Source: CAXXOK01 sp963663285 (lineage in GTDB: Bacteria > Bacillota > Clostridia > Christensenellales > Aristaeellaceae). From it: a stretch of DNA of 64,000 bases. A program made the position numbers and the translations under genes. Below, one piece after another: positions 23,982 through 33,212 of this stretch (position 1 is its first letter; each line of letters begins with the position of its first letter). The notes under the pieces are model-generated. The model had not been told where the DNA came from. It did not search any database and saw nothing but the letters and a program-made list of their open reading frames with translations. The DNA lies in assembly GCA_963663285.2 (NCBI GenBank), contig CAXXNI010000002.1, positions 682,001 through 746,000 of the forward strand, written 5' to 3'.

Positions 23982-25884
23982 GATGAAGCATGTGAACATG
24001 CTGGCCATGGATGCGGACAAGCAGGCACTGCTTTACGAAATCCAGAAACTGGGCTGTTTTCAAATGCTTCCGTCGGATTCCGAGGATGTTACGTTTAACA
24101 AAGCATCCGGCGATGCGGAACTGCCTACATTAGAAGAAACGTTAACCCGCCTTTCATGGGCTATCGGTAAATTGAACCGTTACGATACAACCAAGCGACC
24201 GATGATGGCGGACAATCCCACGATTGATGAATCACAGGCGCAAACCGTATTGGAGAAGCAATCCGCTTTGATGGATACGGTTGCAAAGCTGGAAGACCTG
24301 GAACGGAACGCAGGTGATTTGCGCGGCCAAACAGCGCGCAATGACGCGATGCGTGAACAGCTTTTACCGTGGAGCGGTTTTTCACTGGCACCGGATGAAA
24401 TCGTAAGTACACGCAATACCGTGGCGATGCTTGGCACTGTTCCAAAGATGGCGCTAGAAGCATGGCTTACGGAACAGCCGCTTGATGAACTGTGCGACTT
24501 GGAGCAAGTATCCACGCAACGGGATCAAGCATATATCTATGTTCTCTATCACAGATCCTGCCAAAACAGCATACAGGGTAAGCTGAAAGAGCTCGGCTTT
24601 AACGCTGTTGTACTTCCGCCATCCAATATGACGGCAGATGAGCAACTTGCAGTACTGACAAATGAACAAAAAGAGGTTGAAGCCAAACAACAAGTGATTG
24701 TGCAGGCGGAAGCCGCTCTTGTATCGGATCTACCCACGATAAAACAATTGTATGACATCCTCAATTCCAAGCGGGCGCGTCTATTGGCTGCGAAGAACTT
24801 CTCCGTATCCCAGCGCACCTTTTTTTTACAGGGTTGGGCTCCCGCGACAATGGAAAAAACAATCGAGAAACGGCTGAAAAAAGTCGCGCCTACGGTTGCG
24901 CTGGAGTTTTATGAACCACTGAAGGATGAAGAGCCTCCGGTGCTCTTGCAAAATGCTGCAATCATACAGCCTTTTGAATCGGTCGTATCCGGCTATTCAC
25001 TGCCGGCTCCCGGCGGAATTGATCCCACGGCGATCATGATGCCTTTCTTTGTTAATTTCATGGGTATGATGATTTCGGATGCGGGATACGGTGTGATGAT
25101 GGCGATCATGATGCCGCTGCTGATTAAGTTTCTCAAACCTGCACCGGGAACCCGGCGGTTGCTGTGGCTGCTGATGGCTGGCGGCATCGCTACGGTGTTC
25201 TGGGGTACGATGTATAACAGCTGGTTTGGCTTTGCACCAATGCCAACGGTGTTCGACCCGATGAACAACGCGATTCCCGTTATGGCGGCTTGTATTGCGC
25301 TTGGCGCGGTACACCTGTTTGCCGGTCTTGGCGTAGCGGCGTATATGAACATTAAACGCGGCAAACCGCTGGATGCGGTGGCGGATCAGTTGAGCTGGTT
25401 TTTGCTGGTTGTGGGCTTGGTATTGATGATCTTTATGCCCTCAATTGGCAAGTGGATGGCTTTGGCGGGCGCAGGCATTATCTTGGTAACGTCTGGACGC
25501 GAAAAGAGTAAAAATCCCTTCAAGCGTCTCATCAGCGGGCTTGGCGCACTCTACGGCGTCACCAGCTGGGTCAGCGATCTGCTAAGCTACATGCGTTTGT
25601 TCGGTATGGGCTTGGCAACCGGCGTAATCGGCATGGTTATCAACATACTGGTTGGCATGGTGTTCTCCTCCGGACCCATTGGCTGGGTATTGGGCGCCGG
25701 GTTATTCGTTGGCGGACATTTATTCAACCTGGCGATCAACACATTGGGCGCGTATGTACACTCCTGCCGTTTACAGTATATCGAGTTCTTCGGCAAGTTT
25801 TACGAGGACGGCGGGAAACCGTTTAATCCTTTAAAGGCAACAAACCGATACGTTTACATTACGGAAACGCAGCCCCGAACCTGA
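23968..25884 (+). CDS. ntpI: V-type ATPase subunit I (a-subunit)
   Basis: This 638-residue protein has a cytoplasmic N-terminal half with coiled coils and a C-terminal half with about seven membrane segments. It forms the ion half-channels against the K ring. Membrane motifs include MPFFVNFMGMMISDAGYGVM and SWVSDLLSYMRLFGMGLATG, which contains the essential membrane Arg. The ATG at 23968 (MAIVEMKHVNML) was chosen as the family-like start. Confidence 0.92.
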   Translation: MAIVEMKHVNMLAMDADKQALLYEIQKLGCFQMLPSDSEDVTFNKASGDAELPTLEETLTRLSWAIGKLNRYDTTKRPMMADNPTIDESQAQTVLEKQSALMDTVAKLEDLERNAGDLRGQTARNDAMREQLLPWSGFSLAPDEIVSTRNTVAMLGTVPKMALEAWLTEQPLDELCDLEQVSTQRDQAYIYVLYHRSCQNSIQGKLKELGFNAVVLPPSNMTADEQLAVLTNEQKEVEAKQQVIVQAEAALVSDLPTIKQLYDILNSKRARLLAAKNFSVSQRTFFLQGWAPATMEKTIEKRLKKVAPTVALEFYEPLKDEEPPVLLQNAAIIQPFESVVSGYSLPAPGGIDPTAIMMPFFVNFMGMMISDAGYGVMMAIMMPLLIKFLKPAPGTRRLLWLLMAGGIATVFWGTMYNSWFGFAPMPTVFDPMNNAIPVMAACIALGAVHLFAGLGVAAYMNIKRGKPLDAVADQLSWFLLVVGLVLMIFMPSIGKWMALAGAGIILVTSGREKSKNPFKRLISGLGALYGVTSWVSDLLSYMRLFGMGLATGVIGMVINILVGMVFSSGPIGWVLGAGLFVGGHLFNLAINTLGAYVHSCRLQYIEFFGKFYEDGGKPFNPLKATNRYVYITETQPRT

Positions 25885-26062
25885 ACCTGATGCGATATGA
25901 TTTTCGATCCTGCCCTATGGGAGCGTAAATTTGTTATCCGGTTGTACCATCTGGCGGTGAATAAAGGCAAAATCCCGGGTAAAACGGTTTGCGCAACAGG
26001 GAAGCTTGGAAATCATATTCAAATAAAACATGCAACATCTATGATGTAGGAGGTACCCAATT

Positions 26063-26536
26063 ATGTCTATCGGTCAGATTTTAGCTCTTCTTGGCGCAGC
26101 CATCGCTGTCATCGGCGCCGGTATGGGATCCAGCGCGGGCGTAGGTATCGCCGGCGAAACCTCTGCGGGGGTATCCACGGAAAATCCTGAAGTGAACAGC
26201 AAACTGCTGGTTTTACAGCTCCTTCCTGCTACGCAGGGTATCTACGGCTTCCTGATTGCGGTTATCGTGCTGATTAACACCAACGTTTTGGGCGGCGCGA
26301 TGAAGATGGTGGATCTGTATCAGGGCCTTGGTATTTTGATGGGCTGCTTGCCGATTGGTTTTGTCGGTTACTTCTCCGGCCTCAAACAGGGCAAAGTAGC
26401 GGCGGCCGCCATGATCATGACCGGACAGCGCCCCGAAATGAGCGGTAAAGGCATTACGATGTGCGTTATGGTTGAAACCTACGCTGTTCTTGCGTTGCTG
26501 GTTAGCTTCCTGGTGGTTAACGCCATTCAGCTGTAA
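26063..26536 (+). CDS. ntpK: V-type ATPase subunit K (proteolipid ring), Na+-type motif
   Basis: This 157-residue protein has four membrane helices as two hairpins, the double-size V-type proteolipid. It carries the ion-carrying Glu at about 138 (VETYAVLALL). It also keeps L54, T57 and Q58 (QLLPATQGIYGF) and Q109 (SGLKQGKVAAA), which correspond to the Na+ ligands L61, T64, Q65 and Q110 of Enterococcus hirae NtpK. Sodium transport is therefore likely. GTAGGAGGT precedes the ATG. A 178-bp gap separates it from subunit I. Confidence 0.93.
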   Translation: MSIGQILALLGAAIAVIGAGMGSSAGVGIAGETSAGVSTENPEVNSKLLVLQLLPATQGIYGFLIAVIVLINTNVLGGAMKMVDLYQGLGILMGCLPIGFVGYFSGLKQGKVAAAAMIMTGQRPEMSGKGITMCVMVETYAVLALLVSFLVVNAIQL

Positions 26537-26546
26537 GGAGCGACAG

Positions 26547-27146
26547 ATGAACGCACAGGCCATTGTAAGCAAGATCGAACAGGATGCACGCGATACAGCC
26601 GGGCAACTGCGCGCTGATGCGCAGGCAAAGGCGGAAGCGCTGAAAGCTGCATCCCGTGAAAAGATCAATGCGATGCACCAGACCATGCTTTCGCAAGCCG
26701 GCAAGGACAGCGAATCGCTGGAACAGCGGCTGCTGCGCATGGCGGAACTGGATGATCGTAAGGATTTACTCGGCATGAAGCGCGCTCTGATCGACGAGGC
26801 GTTTGCCATGGCGGGCGAAAAATTGAAAAACGCACCGGCGGAGAAGAAACGTTCTTTCTTCTTACAAACGGTTGTTGATTATGCAAACGGAAACGAAACT
26901 CTCATCATCGGGGCAAAGGATACGGACTGGTTTGATGAAGGGTTTGTTTCGGATGCGAACGCAGCACTCTCGAAGGCTGGGAAAAAAGCCGCATTGACGC
27001 TTGCGCCGGAACAGCGGGCAGATAGTGCTGGTGTTATTCTGGTCAGCGGCGGCGCGGAGATCAAATGTACATTTGCTGCACTTTTGGATGAAGTGCGTGT
27101 GGGAATGGAACAACAGGTAGCGGAAACCCTGTTTGGGAAAGCCTGA
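26547..27146 (+). CDS. ntpE: V-type ATPase subunit E
   Basis: This 199-residue peripheral-stalk protein has an N-terminal coiled coil (IVSKIEQDARDTAGQLRADA) and a C-terminal globular domain ending LDEVRVGMEQQVAETLFGKA, as in V-type subunit E. The ATG at 26547 follows AAGGAG; the open frame before it lies inside the K gene. It pairs with the H/G subunit. Confidence 0.88.
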   Translation: MNAQAIVSKIEQDARDTAGQLRADAQAKAEALKAASREKINAMHQTMLSQAGKDSESLEQRLLRMAELDDRKDLLGMKRALIDEAFAMAGEKLKNAPAEKKRSFFLQTVVDYANGNETLIIGAKDTDWFDEGFVSDANAALSKAGKKAALTLAPEQRADSAGVILVSGGAEIKCTFAALLDEVRVGMEQQVAETLFGKA

Positions 27147-27209
27147 TGAGCCATCCAGTATTTTATGCCTTTCGTTTTGATAAGGCACCGATAGAAAGGA
27201 GGCCCGGCA

Positions 27210-28190
27210 ATGCCCCAACCTAGCATTAACTATGCCTGCGGACGGGTAGGCGCGCTTGGGCGCACCGCGCTGCATAAAGCGCAGCTGGAACGCCTGCTGT
27301 CTACCCGCAGTTATGAAGAAGCAAATCGCACGCTAAGTGACATTGGCTTTGCCGCGGCCGACAATGCGGATTTTCAATCGGCGGTGGATCAGCATGTATT
27401 AAAAGCATGCCAATTGATACGTGCCGTGACACCCGATCCGCTTGTGACGGATTGCTTTTTTCTGCGCTATGACGTGCATAATTTAAAAGTATTGATGAAA
27501 TCCCGTTTATTAGCGCAGCAACCACGGTTTTTATCTGCCTGCGGAACCATATCCCCGGATAAGCTGCGCCACTGCGTAGCCGATCATACCTATGCTTTAT
27601 TGCCCAAGGCGATCAAAGACGCAATGAATGCGCTGGAAAAGCAAAATGCTGTTGCGTTTGACCCGATGTTGATCGATACGGAACTTGATAAAGCAATGTA
27701 CCGGCAAATTTTTGAGAATCTTGCGCTCTCTACGCAGGGTGATGTAGCCAAACGCTATTTTCAGGCGAAAGCTGATCTGCAAAATGCGATTATGCTGCTA
27801 CGCCTAAAAGCAATGGGGAAGGATGCGGCGTTCTTTGAAAACGTTGCGTTGCCTGGCGGTAATGTGAAGCCGTCTGCGTTTGCAATTGATTTCTCTGAAA
27901 GCGAGCGTTTTGCGCGCCCGCTGCGCCGTTACAGTGTGGATGTGTATCAAGCGGCAACGGAAGCTGCTGTGGACTTTTCCAAACTGCCGTATCTGGAAAA
28001 AGTAACGGATGATTACCTGTATAGCTTGCTTCGACCGCACCGTTATGATGCGGCGTCTATTGAAGTGCTGATTTCTTTCCTATTGCAAAAGCAACGGGAA
28101 GCTACGGATGTGCGCCTGATTATGGCGGGCAAGCTAAACGGTTTCAAACCGGAAGCAGTAGCGGAAAGGATGCGTGAACTGAATGGCTAA
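27210..28190 (+). CDS. ntpC: V-type ATPase subunit C (d-type, central stalk base)
   Basis: This 326-residue, mostly helical protein links the rotor shaft to the K ring. Family-like features are NYACGRVGALGRTAL at the start and FFLRYDVHNLKVLMK. Start ATG follows AAAGGAGG. It overlaps subunit F by 8 bp. Confidence 0.88.
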   Translation: MPQPSINYACGRVGALGRTALHKAQLERLLSTRSYEEANRTLSDIGFAAADNADFQSAVDQHVLKACQLIRAVTPDPLVTDCFFLRYDVHNLKVLMKSRLLAQQPRFLSACGTISPDKLRHCVADHTYALLPKAIKDAMNALEKQNAVAFDPMLIDTELDKAMYRQIFENLALSTQGDVAKRYFQAKADLQNAIMLLRLKAMGKDAAFFENVALPGGNVKPSAFAIDFSESERFARPLRRYSVDVYQAATEAAVDFSKLPYLEKVTDDYLYSLLRPHRYDAASIEVLISFLLQKQREATDVRLIMAGKLNGFKPEAVAERMRELNG

Positions 28191-28527
28191 CATTACCATG
28201 GGTGCCGTAGGGGAACGCGACGCCGTACTCTGCTTTAAAGCCATCGGCATGCAAGTAGTGCCTACCGAAACACCGGAGGAAACCACCAAAGCGCTGTTTA
28301 CGCTGACCCGGCAGGGTGTACGTGTTATTTTTATTACGGAACATGCAGCAAAGCAGGCAACTGAAGCGCTACAACGATACAAAGACGACCCGCAAATCGC
28401 CATTATTCCCATACCGGGCAGTACGGGCGCAAGCGGATATGCGATGTCGCGCATTAAGGCAAACGTAGAAAAAGCCATTGGCGCGGATATTCTGTTTAGC
28501 AACAACAACAGTCAGAAAGAAGGGTAA
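28183..28527 (+). CDS. ntpF: V-type ATPase subunit F
   Basis: This 114-residue CheY-like central-stalk subunit binds subunit D. It starts NITMGAVGERDAVLCFKAIG and carries the regulatory segment RQGVRVIFITEHAA. It overlaps subunit C by 8 bp and precedes subunit A by 3 bp. In Enterococcus the equivalent gene is called ntpG. Confidence 0.88.
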   Translation: MANITMGAVGERDAVLCFKAIGMQVVPTETPEETTKALFTLTRQGVRVIFITEHAAKQATEALQRYKDDPQIAIIPIPGSTGASGYAMSRIKANVEKAIGADILFSNNNSQKEG

Positions 28528-28530
28528 AGC

Positions 28531-30297
28531 ATGGCACAAGGAACCATCGTCAAGGTCGCGGGCCCTTTGATTGTGGCGGAAAACATGGGCGATGCGCGCA
28601 TGTATGACGTGGTGCGCGTCAGTAAAAACCGCCTGGTCGGAGAGATCATCGAATTGCGCGGCGACCGTGCCAGCATACAGGTATACGAAGAAACCAGCGG
28701 CCTTGGCTATGGCGAACCGGTGGAAAGCACCGGGGCTCCGCTGTCGGTAGAATTGGGACCTGGGCTGATAGAATCCATTTTCGACGGTATCCAGCGTCCG
28801 CTCACCAAGATTCGTGAAAAAGTGGGCGAGCGCATCACACGCGGGGTGGAAGTACCTTCGCTGGATCGTGAAAAACGCTGGAATTTTGAGCCACGCGTCG
28901 TAGTGGGCGACAATGTAGTACCCGGTACGATTATTGGCGTCGTTCAGGAAAATAATGTTGTGGAGCACCGTGTTATGGTGCCCGGCGGCATTTCCGGCGA
29001 GGTAAAAACAATCGCCACCGGCGAACACAGCATTACCGAAAGCATTTGCACAGTGGTCGATGAACAGGGGAATACCCATGACCTGACCATGATGCAGAAG
29101 TGGCCGGTACGCCGCGGACGCCCTTATATCGAAAAGATGTCGCCGACAGTGCCTATGGTTACCGGGCAGCGTGTTATCGATACGTTTTTCCCGATTGCCA
29201 GTGGCGGCGTCGCTGCGGTACCCGGGCCTTTTGGCTCCGGTAAAACGGTTGTTCAGCACCAGCTGGCAAAGTGGGCGGACGCGGACATTATTGTGTATGT
29301 TGGCTGTGGCGAGCGTGGCAACGAAATGACGGACGTTTTGATGGAATTCCCGGAACTGCATGACCCGCGTACCGGAGAAAGCCTGATGAAGCGTACCGTA
29401 TTGATTGCAAACACGTCGGATATGCCGGTGGCAGCCCGCGAAGCTTCCATTTATACCGGTATCACAATCGCTGAGTATTTCCGCGATATGGGCTACAAAG
29501 TTGCCATCATGGCCGATTCCACAAGCCGTTGGGCCGAAGCGCTTCGTGAAATGAGCGGACGACTGGAAGAAATGCCCGGTGACGAAGGTTACCCCGCCTA
29601 TCTGGCTTCGCGTATTGCGGAGTTCTACGAGCGTGCGGGTGTGGTGCAATGTCTGGGGCAGGATGGCAGGCAGGGCAGCATCAGCGCGATTGGCGCGGTA
29701 TCTCCTCCGGGCGGCGATATTTCCGAGCCGGTATCCCAGTCTACGCTGCGTATTGTTAAGGTGTTCTGGGGGTTAAGCGCGCAGTTGGCTTACAAACGCC
29801 ATTTCCCGGCAATCGACTGGCTGCAAAGCTACTCACTGTACACCGATCATTTGGAGGATTGGTTTAATAACCATGTCTCTCCTGAATGGAACGAGCTTCG
29901 CGCAAAAGCGATGCTGGTGTTGCAGGAAGAAAGCGAACTGCAGGAAATCGTTCAGCTGGTAGGCATGGACGCATTGAGCTGGAAAGACCGCCTGACCATG
30001 GAAGTGGCGCGTTCCATCCGTGAAGATTACTTGCACCAAAACGCATTTGACGACGTAGATACCTTTACGTCGCTGGATAAACAGTACCTGATGCTACGCC
30101 TGATTCTGGATTACTATCGTCTGGGCCGCCAGGCGCTGGATGCCGGCGCCAATCTGTCCGACGTAATTGAGCTGCCGGTACGCGAGCGGATTGGCCGCAG
30201 CAAGTATATACCCGAGGATCAAAAGGACCAGTTTACGCAAATCGAAAATGAACTGGCCGGACAGATCGCCGCGATCTCTGAGAAAGGGGAACTTTAA
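28531..30297 (+). CDS. ntpA: V-type ATPase catalytic subunit A
   Basis: This 588-residue catalytic subunit has P-loop GPFGSGKT at 232-239, the non-homologous insert typical of A subunits (~110-200), VGCGERGNEMTDVL, and MADSTSRWAEALREMSGRLEEMPG. With subunit B it forms the A3B3 head that hydrolyses or synthesises ATP. AAAGAAGG precedes the ATG. Confidence 0.96.
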   Translation: MAQGTIVKVAGPLIVAENMGDARMYDVVRVSKNRLVGEIIELRGDRASIQVYEETSGLGYGEPVESTGAPLSVELGPGLIESIFDGIQRPLTKIREKVGERITRGVEVPSLDREKRWNFEPRVVVGDNVVPGTIIGVVQENNVVEHRVMVPGGISGEVKTIATGEHSITESICTVVDEQGNTHDLTMMQKWPVRRGRPYIEKMSPTVPMVTGQRVIDTFFPIASGGVAAVPGPFGSGKTVVQHQLAKWADADIIVYVGCGERGNEMTDVLMEFPELHDPRTGESLMKRTVLIANTSDMPVAAREASIYTGITIAEYFRDMGYKVAIMADSTSRWAEALREMSGRLEEMPGDEGYPAYLASRIAEFYERAGVVQCLGQDGRQGSISAIGAVSPPGGDISEPVSQSTLRIVKVFWGLSAQLAYKRHFPAIDWLQSYSLYTDHLEDWFNNHVSPEWNELRAKAMLVLQEESELQEIVQLVGMDALSWKDRLTMEVARSIREDYLHQNAFDDVDTFTSLDKQYLMLRLILDYYRLGRQALDAGANLSDVIELPVRERIGRSKYIPEDQKDQFTQIENELAGQIAAISEKGEL

Positions 30298-30300
30298 GCG

Positions 30301-31713
30301 ATGCTGAAAGAATACCGCACTATCAAAGAGGTCGTCGGCCCCCTGATGCTTGTAGATCAGGTGGAAGGCGTAACATACAACGAGCTGGTGGAAATCCGCC
30401 AGCAAAATGGCGAAATCCGGCGCGGTAAAGTGCTGGAGGTAAACGGAAATCAAGCGCTGGTGCAGCTTTTTGAAAGCAGCAACGGCTTGCAGATTGCCAA
30501 CTCATCCGCCCGCTTTTTAGGGCATTCCATTGAACTGGGCGTAAGCATTGATATGCTGGGCCGCGTATTTGACGGTATGGGCACTCCCAGAGATAACGGC
30601 CCTGCGCTGATTCCCGAAAAACGGATGGATATTAACGGCGAACCGCTGAACCCGGCTGCGCGCGATTACCCCAACGAGTTTATCCAAACCGGCATCAGTG
30701 CGATCGACGGCTTGAACACTCTGGTTCGTGGCCAGAAACTGCCGGTATTCTCCGGTAACGGTTTGCCGCACGCACAGCTGGCTACGCAGATTGCGAGGCA
30801 GGCGAAGGTGCTGGGCGCAAATGAAAAGTTTGCCGTTGTGTTTGGCGCTATTGGTATTACGTTTGAAGAAGCGGAATACTTTATCAGCGATTTCCGGCGT
30901 ACCGGTGCTATCGAACGCGCGGTGCTGTTTATGAACCTTGCCAATGACCCTGCGATTGAACGTATTGCGACGCCGCGTATGGCACTGACGGCTGCCGAGT
31001 ATCTGGCATATGAGAAGGATATGCACGTGTTGGTTATCCTGACCGATATTACCAACTATGCGGAAGCGCTTCGTGAAGTATCCGCAGCCCGAAAAGAAGT
31101 ACCGGGTCGCCGCGGTTATCCGGGTTACCTGTATACCGATCTTGCCAGCATTTATGAAAGAGCAGGCCGTGTAATCGGTAAAAAAGGTTCCATTACACAG
31201 ATACCGATTCTGACCATGCCGGAAGATGATAAAACCCACCCGATCCCCGACTTGACCGGGTACATTACCGAAGGGCAGATTATCCTGAGCCGCGAGCTGT
31301 ACCGTAAAGGGATTCAGCCGCCGATTGACGTAATGCCGTCGCTGAGCCGCTTGAAGGATAAAGGTATCGGCAAAGGAAAGACCCGCGAAGATCACGCTGC
31401 CACCATGAACCAGCTGTTTGCCGCTTACTCCCGTGGTAAGGAAGCAAAAGAACTGGCGGTTATTCTGGGCGATGCTGCACTGACGGACATTGATAAGAAG
31501 TATGCCGCTTTTGCCGATGCATTTGAAAAGGATTATGTATCGCAGGGTTATCAGGCGAACCGTCCTATTGAGGAAACGCTCAATATCGGCTGGGGTCTGC
31601 TGGCGATGCTGCCGCGCAACGAATTGAAGCGTATTCGCGACGACATGCTGGATAAGTATCTGCATGACAACACCATTGAAGATGACGATGATTCCGGCGA
31701 GGTGGAGGAATAA
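30301..31713 (+). CDS. ntpB: V-type ATPase non-catalytic subunit B
   Basis: This 470-residue subunit is homologous to A but has no intact P-loop: the equivalent site reads FSGNGLPHAQLA, as in all B subunits. ILTDITNYAEALREVSAARKEVPGRRGYPGY is the family signature and lies around residues 240-270. An acidic tail (EDDDDSGEVEE) ends the protein. It follows A by 3 bp and overlaps D by one base. Confidence 0.96.
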   Translation: MLKEYRTIKEVVGPLMLVDQVEGVTYNELVEIRQQNGEIRRGKVLEVNGNQALVQLFESSNGLQIANSSARFLGHSIELGVSIDMLGRVFDGMGTPRDNGPALIPEKRMDINGEPLNPAARDYPNEFIQTGISAIDGLNTLVRGQKLPVFSGNGLPHAQLATQIARQAKVLGANEKFAVVFGAIGITFEEAEYFISDFRRTGAIERAVLFMNLANDPAIERIATPRMALTAAEYLAYEKDMHVLVILTDITNYAEALREVSAARKEVPGRRGYPGYLYTDLASIYERAGRVIGKKGSITQIPILTMPEDDKTHPIPDLTGYITEGQIILSRELYRKGIQPPIDVMPSLSRLKDKGIGKGKTREDHAATMNQLFAAYSRGKEAKELAVILGDAALTDIDKKYAAFADAFEKDYVSQGYQANRPIEETLNIGWGLLAMLPRNELKRIRDDMLDKYLHDNTIEDDDDSGEVEE

Positions 31714-32357
31714 TGGCTGCCACTTTGCGTGTAAACCCGACACGGATGGAGCTGACACGCATCAAACGCAGGCTTGTTACTGCAAAACGCGGCCACAAGC
31801 TGCTAAAGGACAAGCTGGACGAGATGGTGAGACAGTTTATCATGCTGATCCGGGAAAACTACAAACTGAGGCAGGAAGTTGAAGCAGAGCTTACGCTTGC
31901 GCTTGGCAACTTCGCGATGGCACGTGCCGTGACAGAGCCGGAGCTGATCGAGGAAGCGCTGCTTTGCCCTGCGCGAAGCATCGGTGTGGATATGGGTATC
32001 CGCAGCGTACTGAGCGTACGGGTGCCGATGCTGACCATGCAGGAAGAAAATCAGCAAACGACGCTCAGCTACGGCCTTGCGGAAACATCCGCACAGCTGG
32101 ACGGCGCAATAGAAAGTCTGGCTTCGCTCCTGCCAAAACTGATCCATCTGGCCGAAGTAGAGAAAACCTGTAATCTACTGGCGGATGAAATCGAAAAAAC
32201 CCGCCGACGCGTGAATGCGCTGGAATATGTTATGATTCCACAATTCACCGATACCATCCGTTTTATCACCATGAAGCTGGATGAGAACGAGCGCGGCAGC
32301 CTGACACGCCTGATGAAGGTAAAGGATATGATACAGGAACGGGCACAAAATGGCTGA
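31713..32357 (+). CDS. ntpD: V-type ATPase subunit D (rotor shaft)
   Basis: This 214-residue protein forms two long helices. It starts NPTRMELTRIKRRLVTAKRG and includes KLLKDKLDEM, typical of the V-type D subunit that turns inside A3B3. The ATG shares its A with the TAA stop of subunit B. It is the last gene of the operon, followed by a terminator. Confidence 0.93.
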   Translation: MAATLRVNPTRMELTRIKRRLVTAKRGHKLLKDKLDEMVRQFIMLIRENYKLRQEVEAELTLALGNFAMARAVTEPELIEEALLCPARSIGVDMGIRSVLSVRVPMLTMQEENQQTTLSYGLAETSAQLDGAIESLASLLPKLIHLAEVEKTCNLLADEIEKTRRRVNALEYVMIPQFTDTIRFITMKLDENERGSLTRLMKVKDMIQERAQNG

Positions 32358-32374
32358 TTTCGATCCAAAAACCG

Positions 32375-32405
32375 GGGAAGTGGAGCAAATCCACTTCCCT
32401 TTTTT
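32375..32405 (+). terminator. Terminator of the V-ATPase operon
   Basis: GGGAAGTGGA pairs perfectly with TCCACTTCCC around a GCAAA loop and is followed by TTTTTT. Confidence 0.92.
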
Positions 32406-32415
32406 ATGTTATGGT

Positions 32416-32447
32416 GATACTTTACGATAGGTAACGATAAAAGTATC
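32416..32447. promoter_or_regulatory. Inverted repeat upstream of ABC exporter
   Basis: GATACTTT (32416-32423) and AAAGTATC (32440-32447) are perfect complements separated by 16 bp, just upstream of the exporter operon. It could be an operator. No convincing -35/-10 pair is visible, so the promoter position is open. Confidence 0.35.
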
Positions 32448-32480
32448 TTTCATGAATAAAAGTGATACAGGGAGGCAATT

Positions 32481-33209
32481 ATGATTCTTTTTGAAAACGT
32501 AACAAAGTCGTATGCCGGCGGCGCTACCAAAGCGGTAGATGAGCTAACAATGAAAGTTGAAAACGGGAAAGTTTTTGGCTTTTTGGGCCCGAACGGTGCA
32601 GGGAAAACGACTACGATTAAAATGATGACCGGCAGTTTAAATCTGGATACAGGGTCGATTTTGCTGGAAGATATCGATATTGCCAAAAACCCCATTGAAG
32701 CAAAGAGAACCTTCGGTTTTGTACCGGATAGCTTTGAGATGTTTGAACGGCTCTCCGGTATGGAATATCTTCAATTTCTTGCTGATCTGTATCAGGTAAA
32801 CGATGCGCAGCGAAAAGCACATTTGGATAAATATTTACCGTTGTATGAACTGGAAAATGCGATCAACCAGCCAATTCGCAGCTTTTCCCATGGCATGAAA
32901 CAAAAACTGCAGATTATCGGTTCCTTGATTCATCAGCCCCGCATATGGATATTGGATGAGCCGATGGTGGGTTTGGACCCAGCCAGTATGCACGCTTTAA
33001 AACAGGAAATGAGGGGATATTGCGAAAGTGGAAAAACTGTTTTCTTTTCCACGCATGTATTGGATGTAGCTGAGCGGTTATGTGATGAAATCGGTATTAT
33101 CCGTAAAGGAAAACTGATCGCTCAGGGCGCGCCCGATGAGTTGATGAAAGATGACCGCGTTACAACGCTGGAAGACCTCTTCCTGAATTTAACGGGAAAG
33201 GAGGCATAG
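32481..33209 (+). CDS. ABC transporter ATP-binding protein
   Basis: This 242-residue ATPase has Walker A GPNGAGKTTT, signature FSHGMKQKLQI and Walker B IWILDEPMVGLD. It belongs to the ABC-2 exporter group (CcmA-like). GGGAGG precedes the ATG. The substrate is not indicated. It is paired with the permease gene 3 bp downstream. Confidence 0.88.
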   Translation: MILFENVTKSYAGGATKAVDELTMKVENGKVFGFLGPNGAGKTTTIKMMTGSLNLDTGSILLEDIDIAKNPIEAKRTFGFVPDSFEMFERLSGMEYLQFLADLYQVNDAQRKAHLDKYLPLYELENAINQPIRSFSHGMKQKLQIIGSLIHQPRIWILDEPMVGLDPASMHALKQEMRGYCESGKTVFFSTHVLDVAERLCDEIGIIRKGKLIAQGAPDELMKDDRVTTLEDLFLNLTGKEA

Positions 33210-33212
33210 GAT

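Noticed and set aside
28369..31758. Long minus-strand frames (413-426 codons) opposite V-ATPase A and B genes
   Set aside because: Same effect: shadows of two highly expressed, highly conserved genes. No start signals or recognisable motifs.
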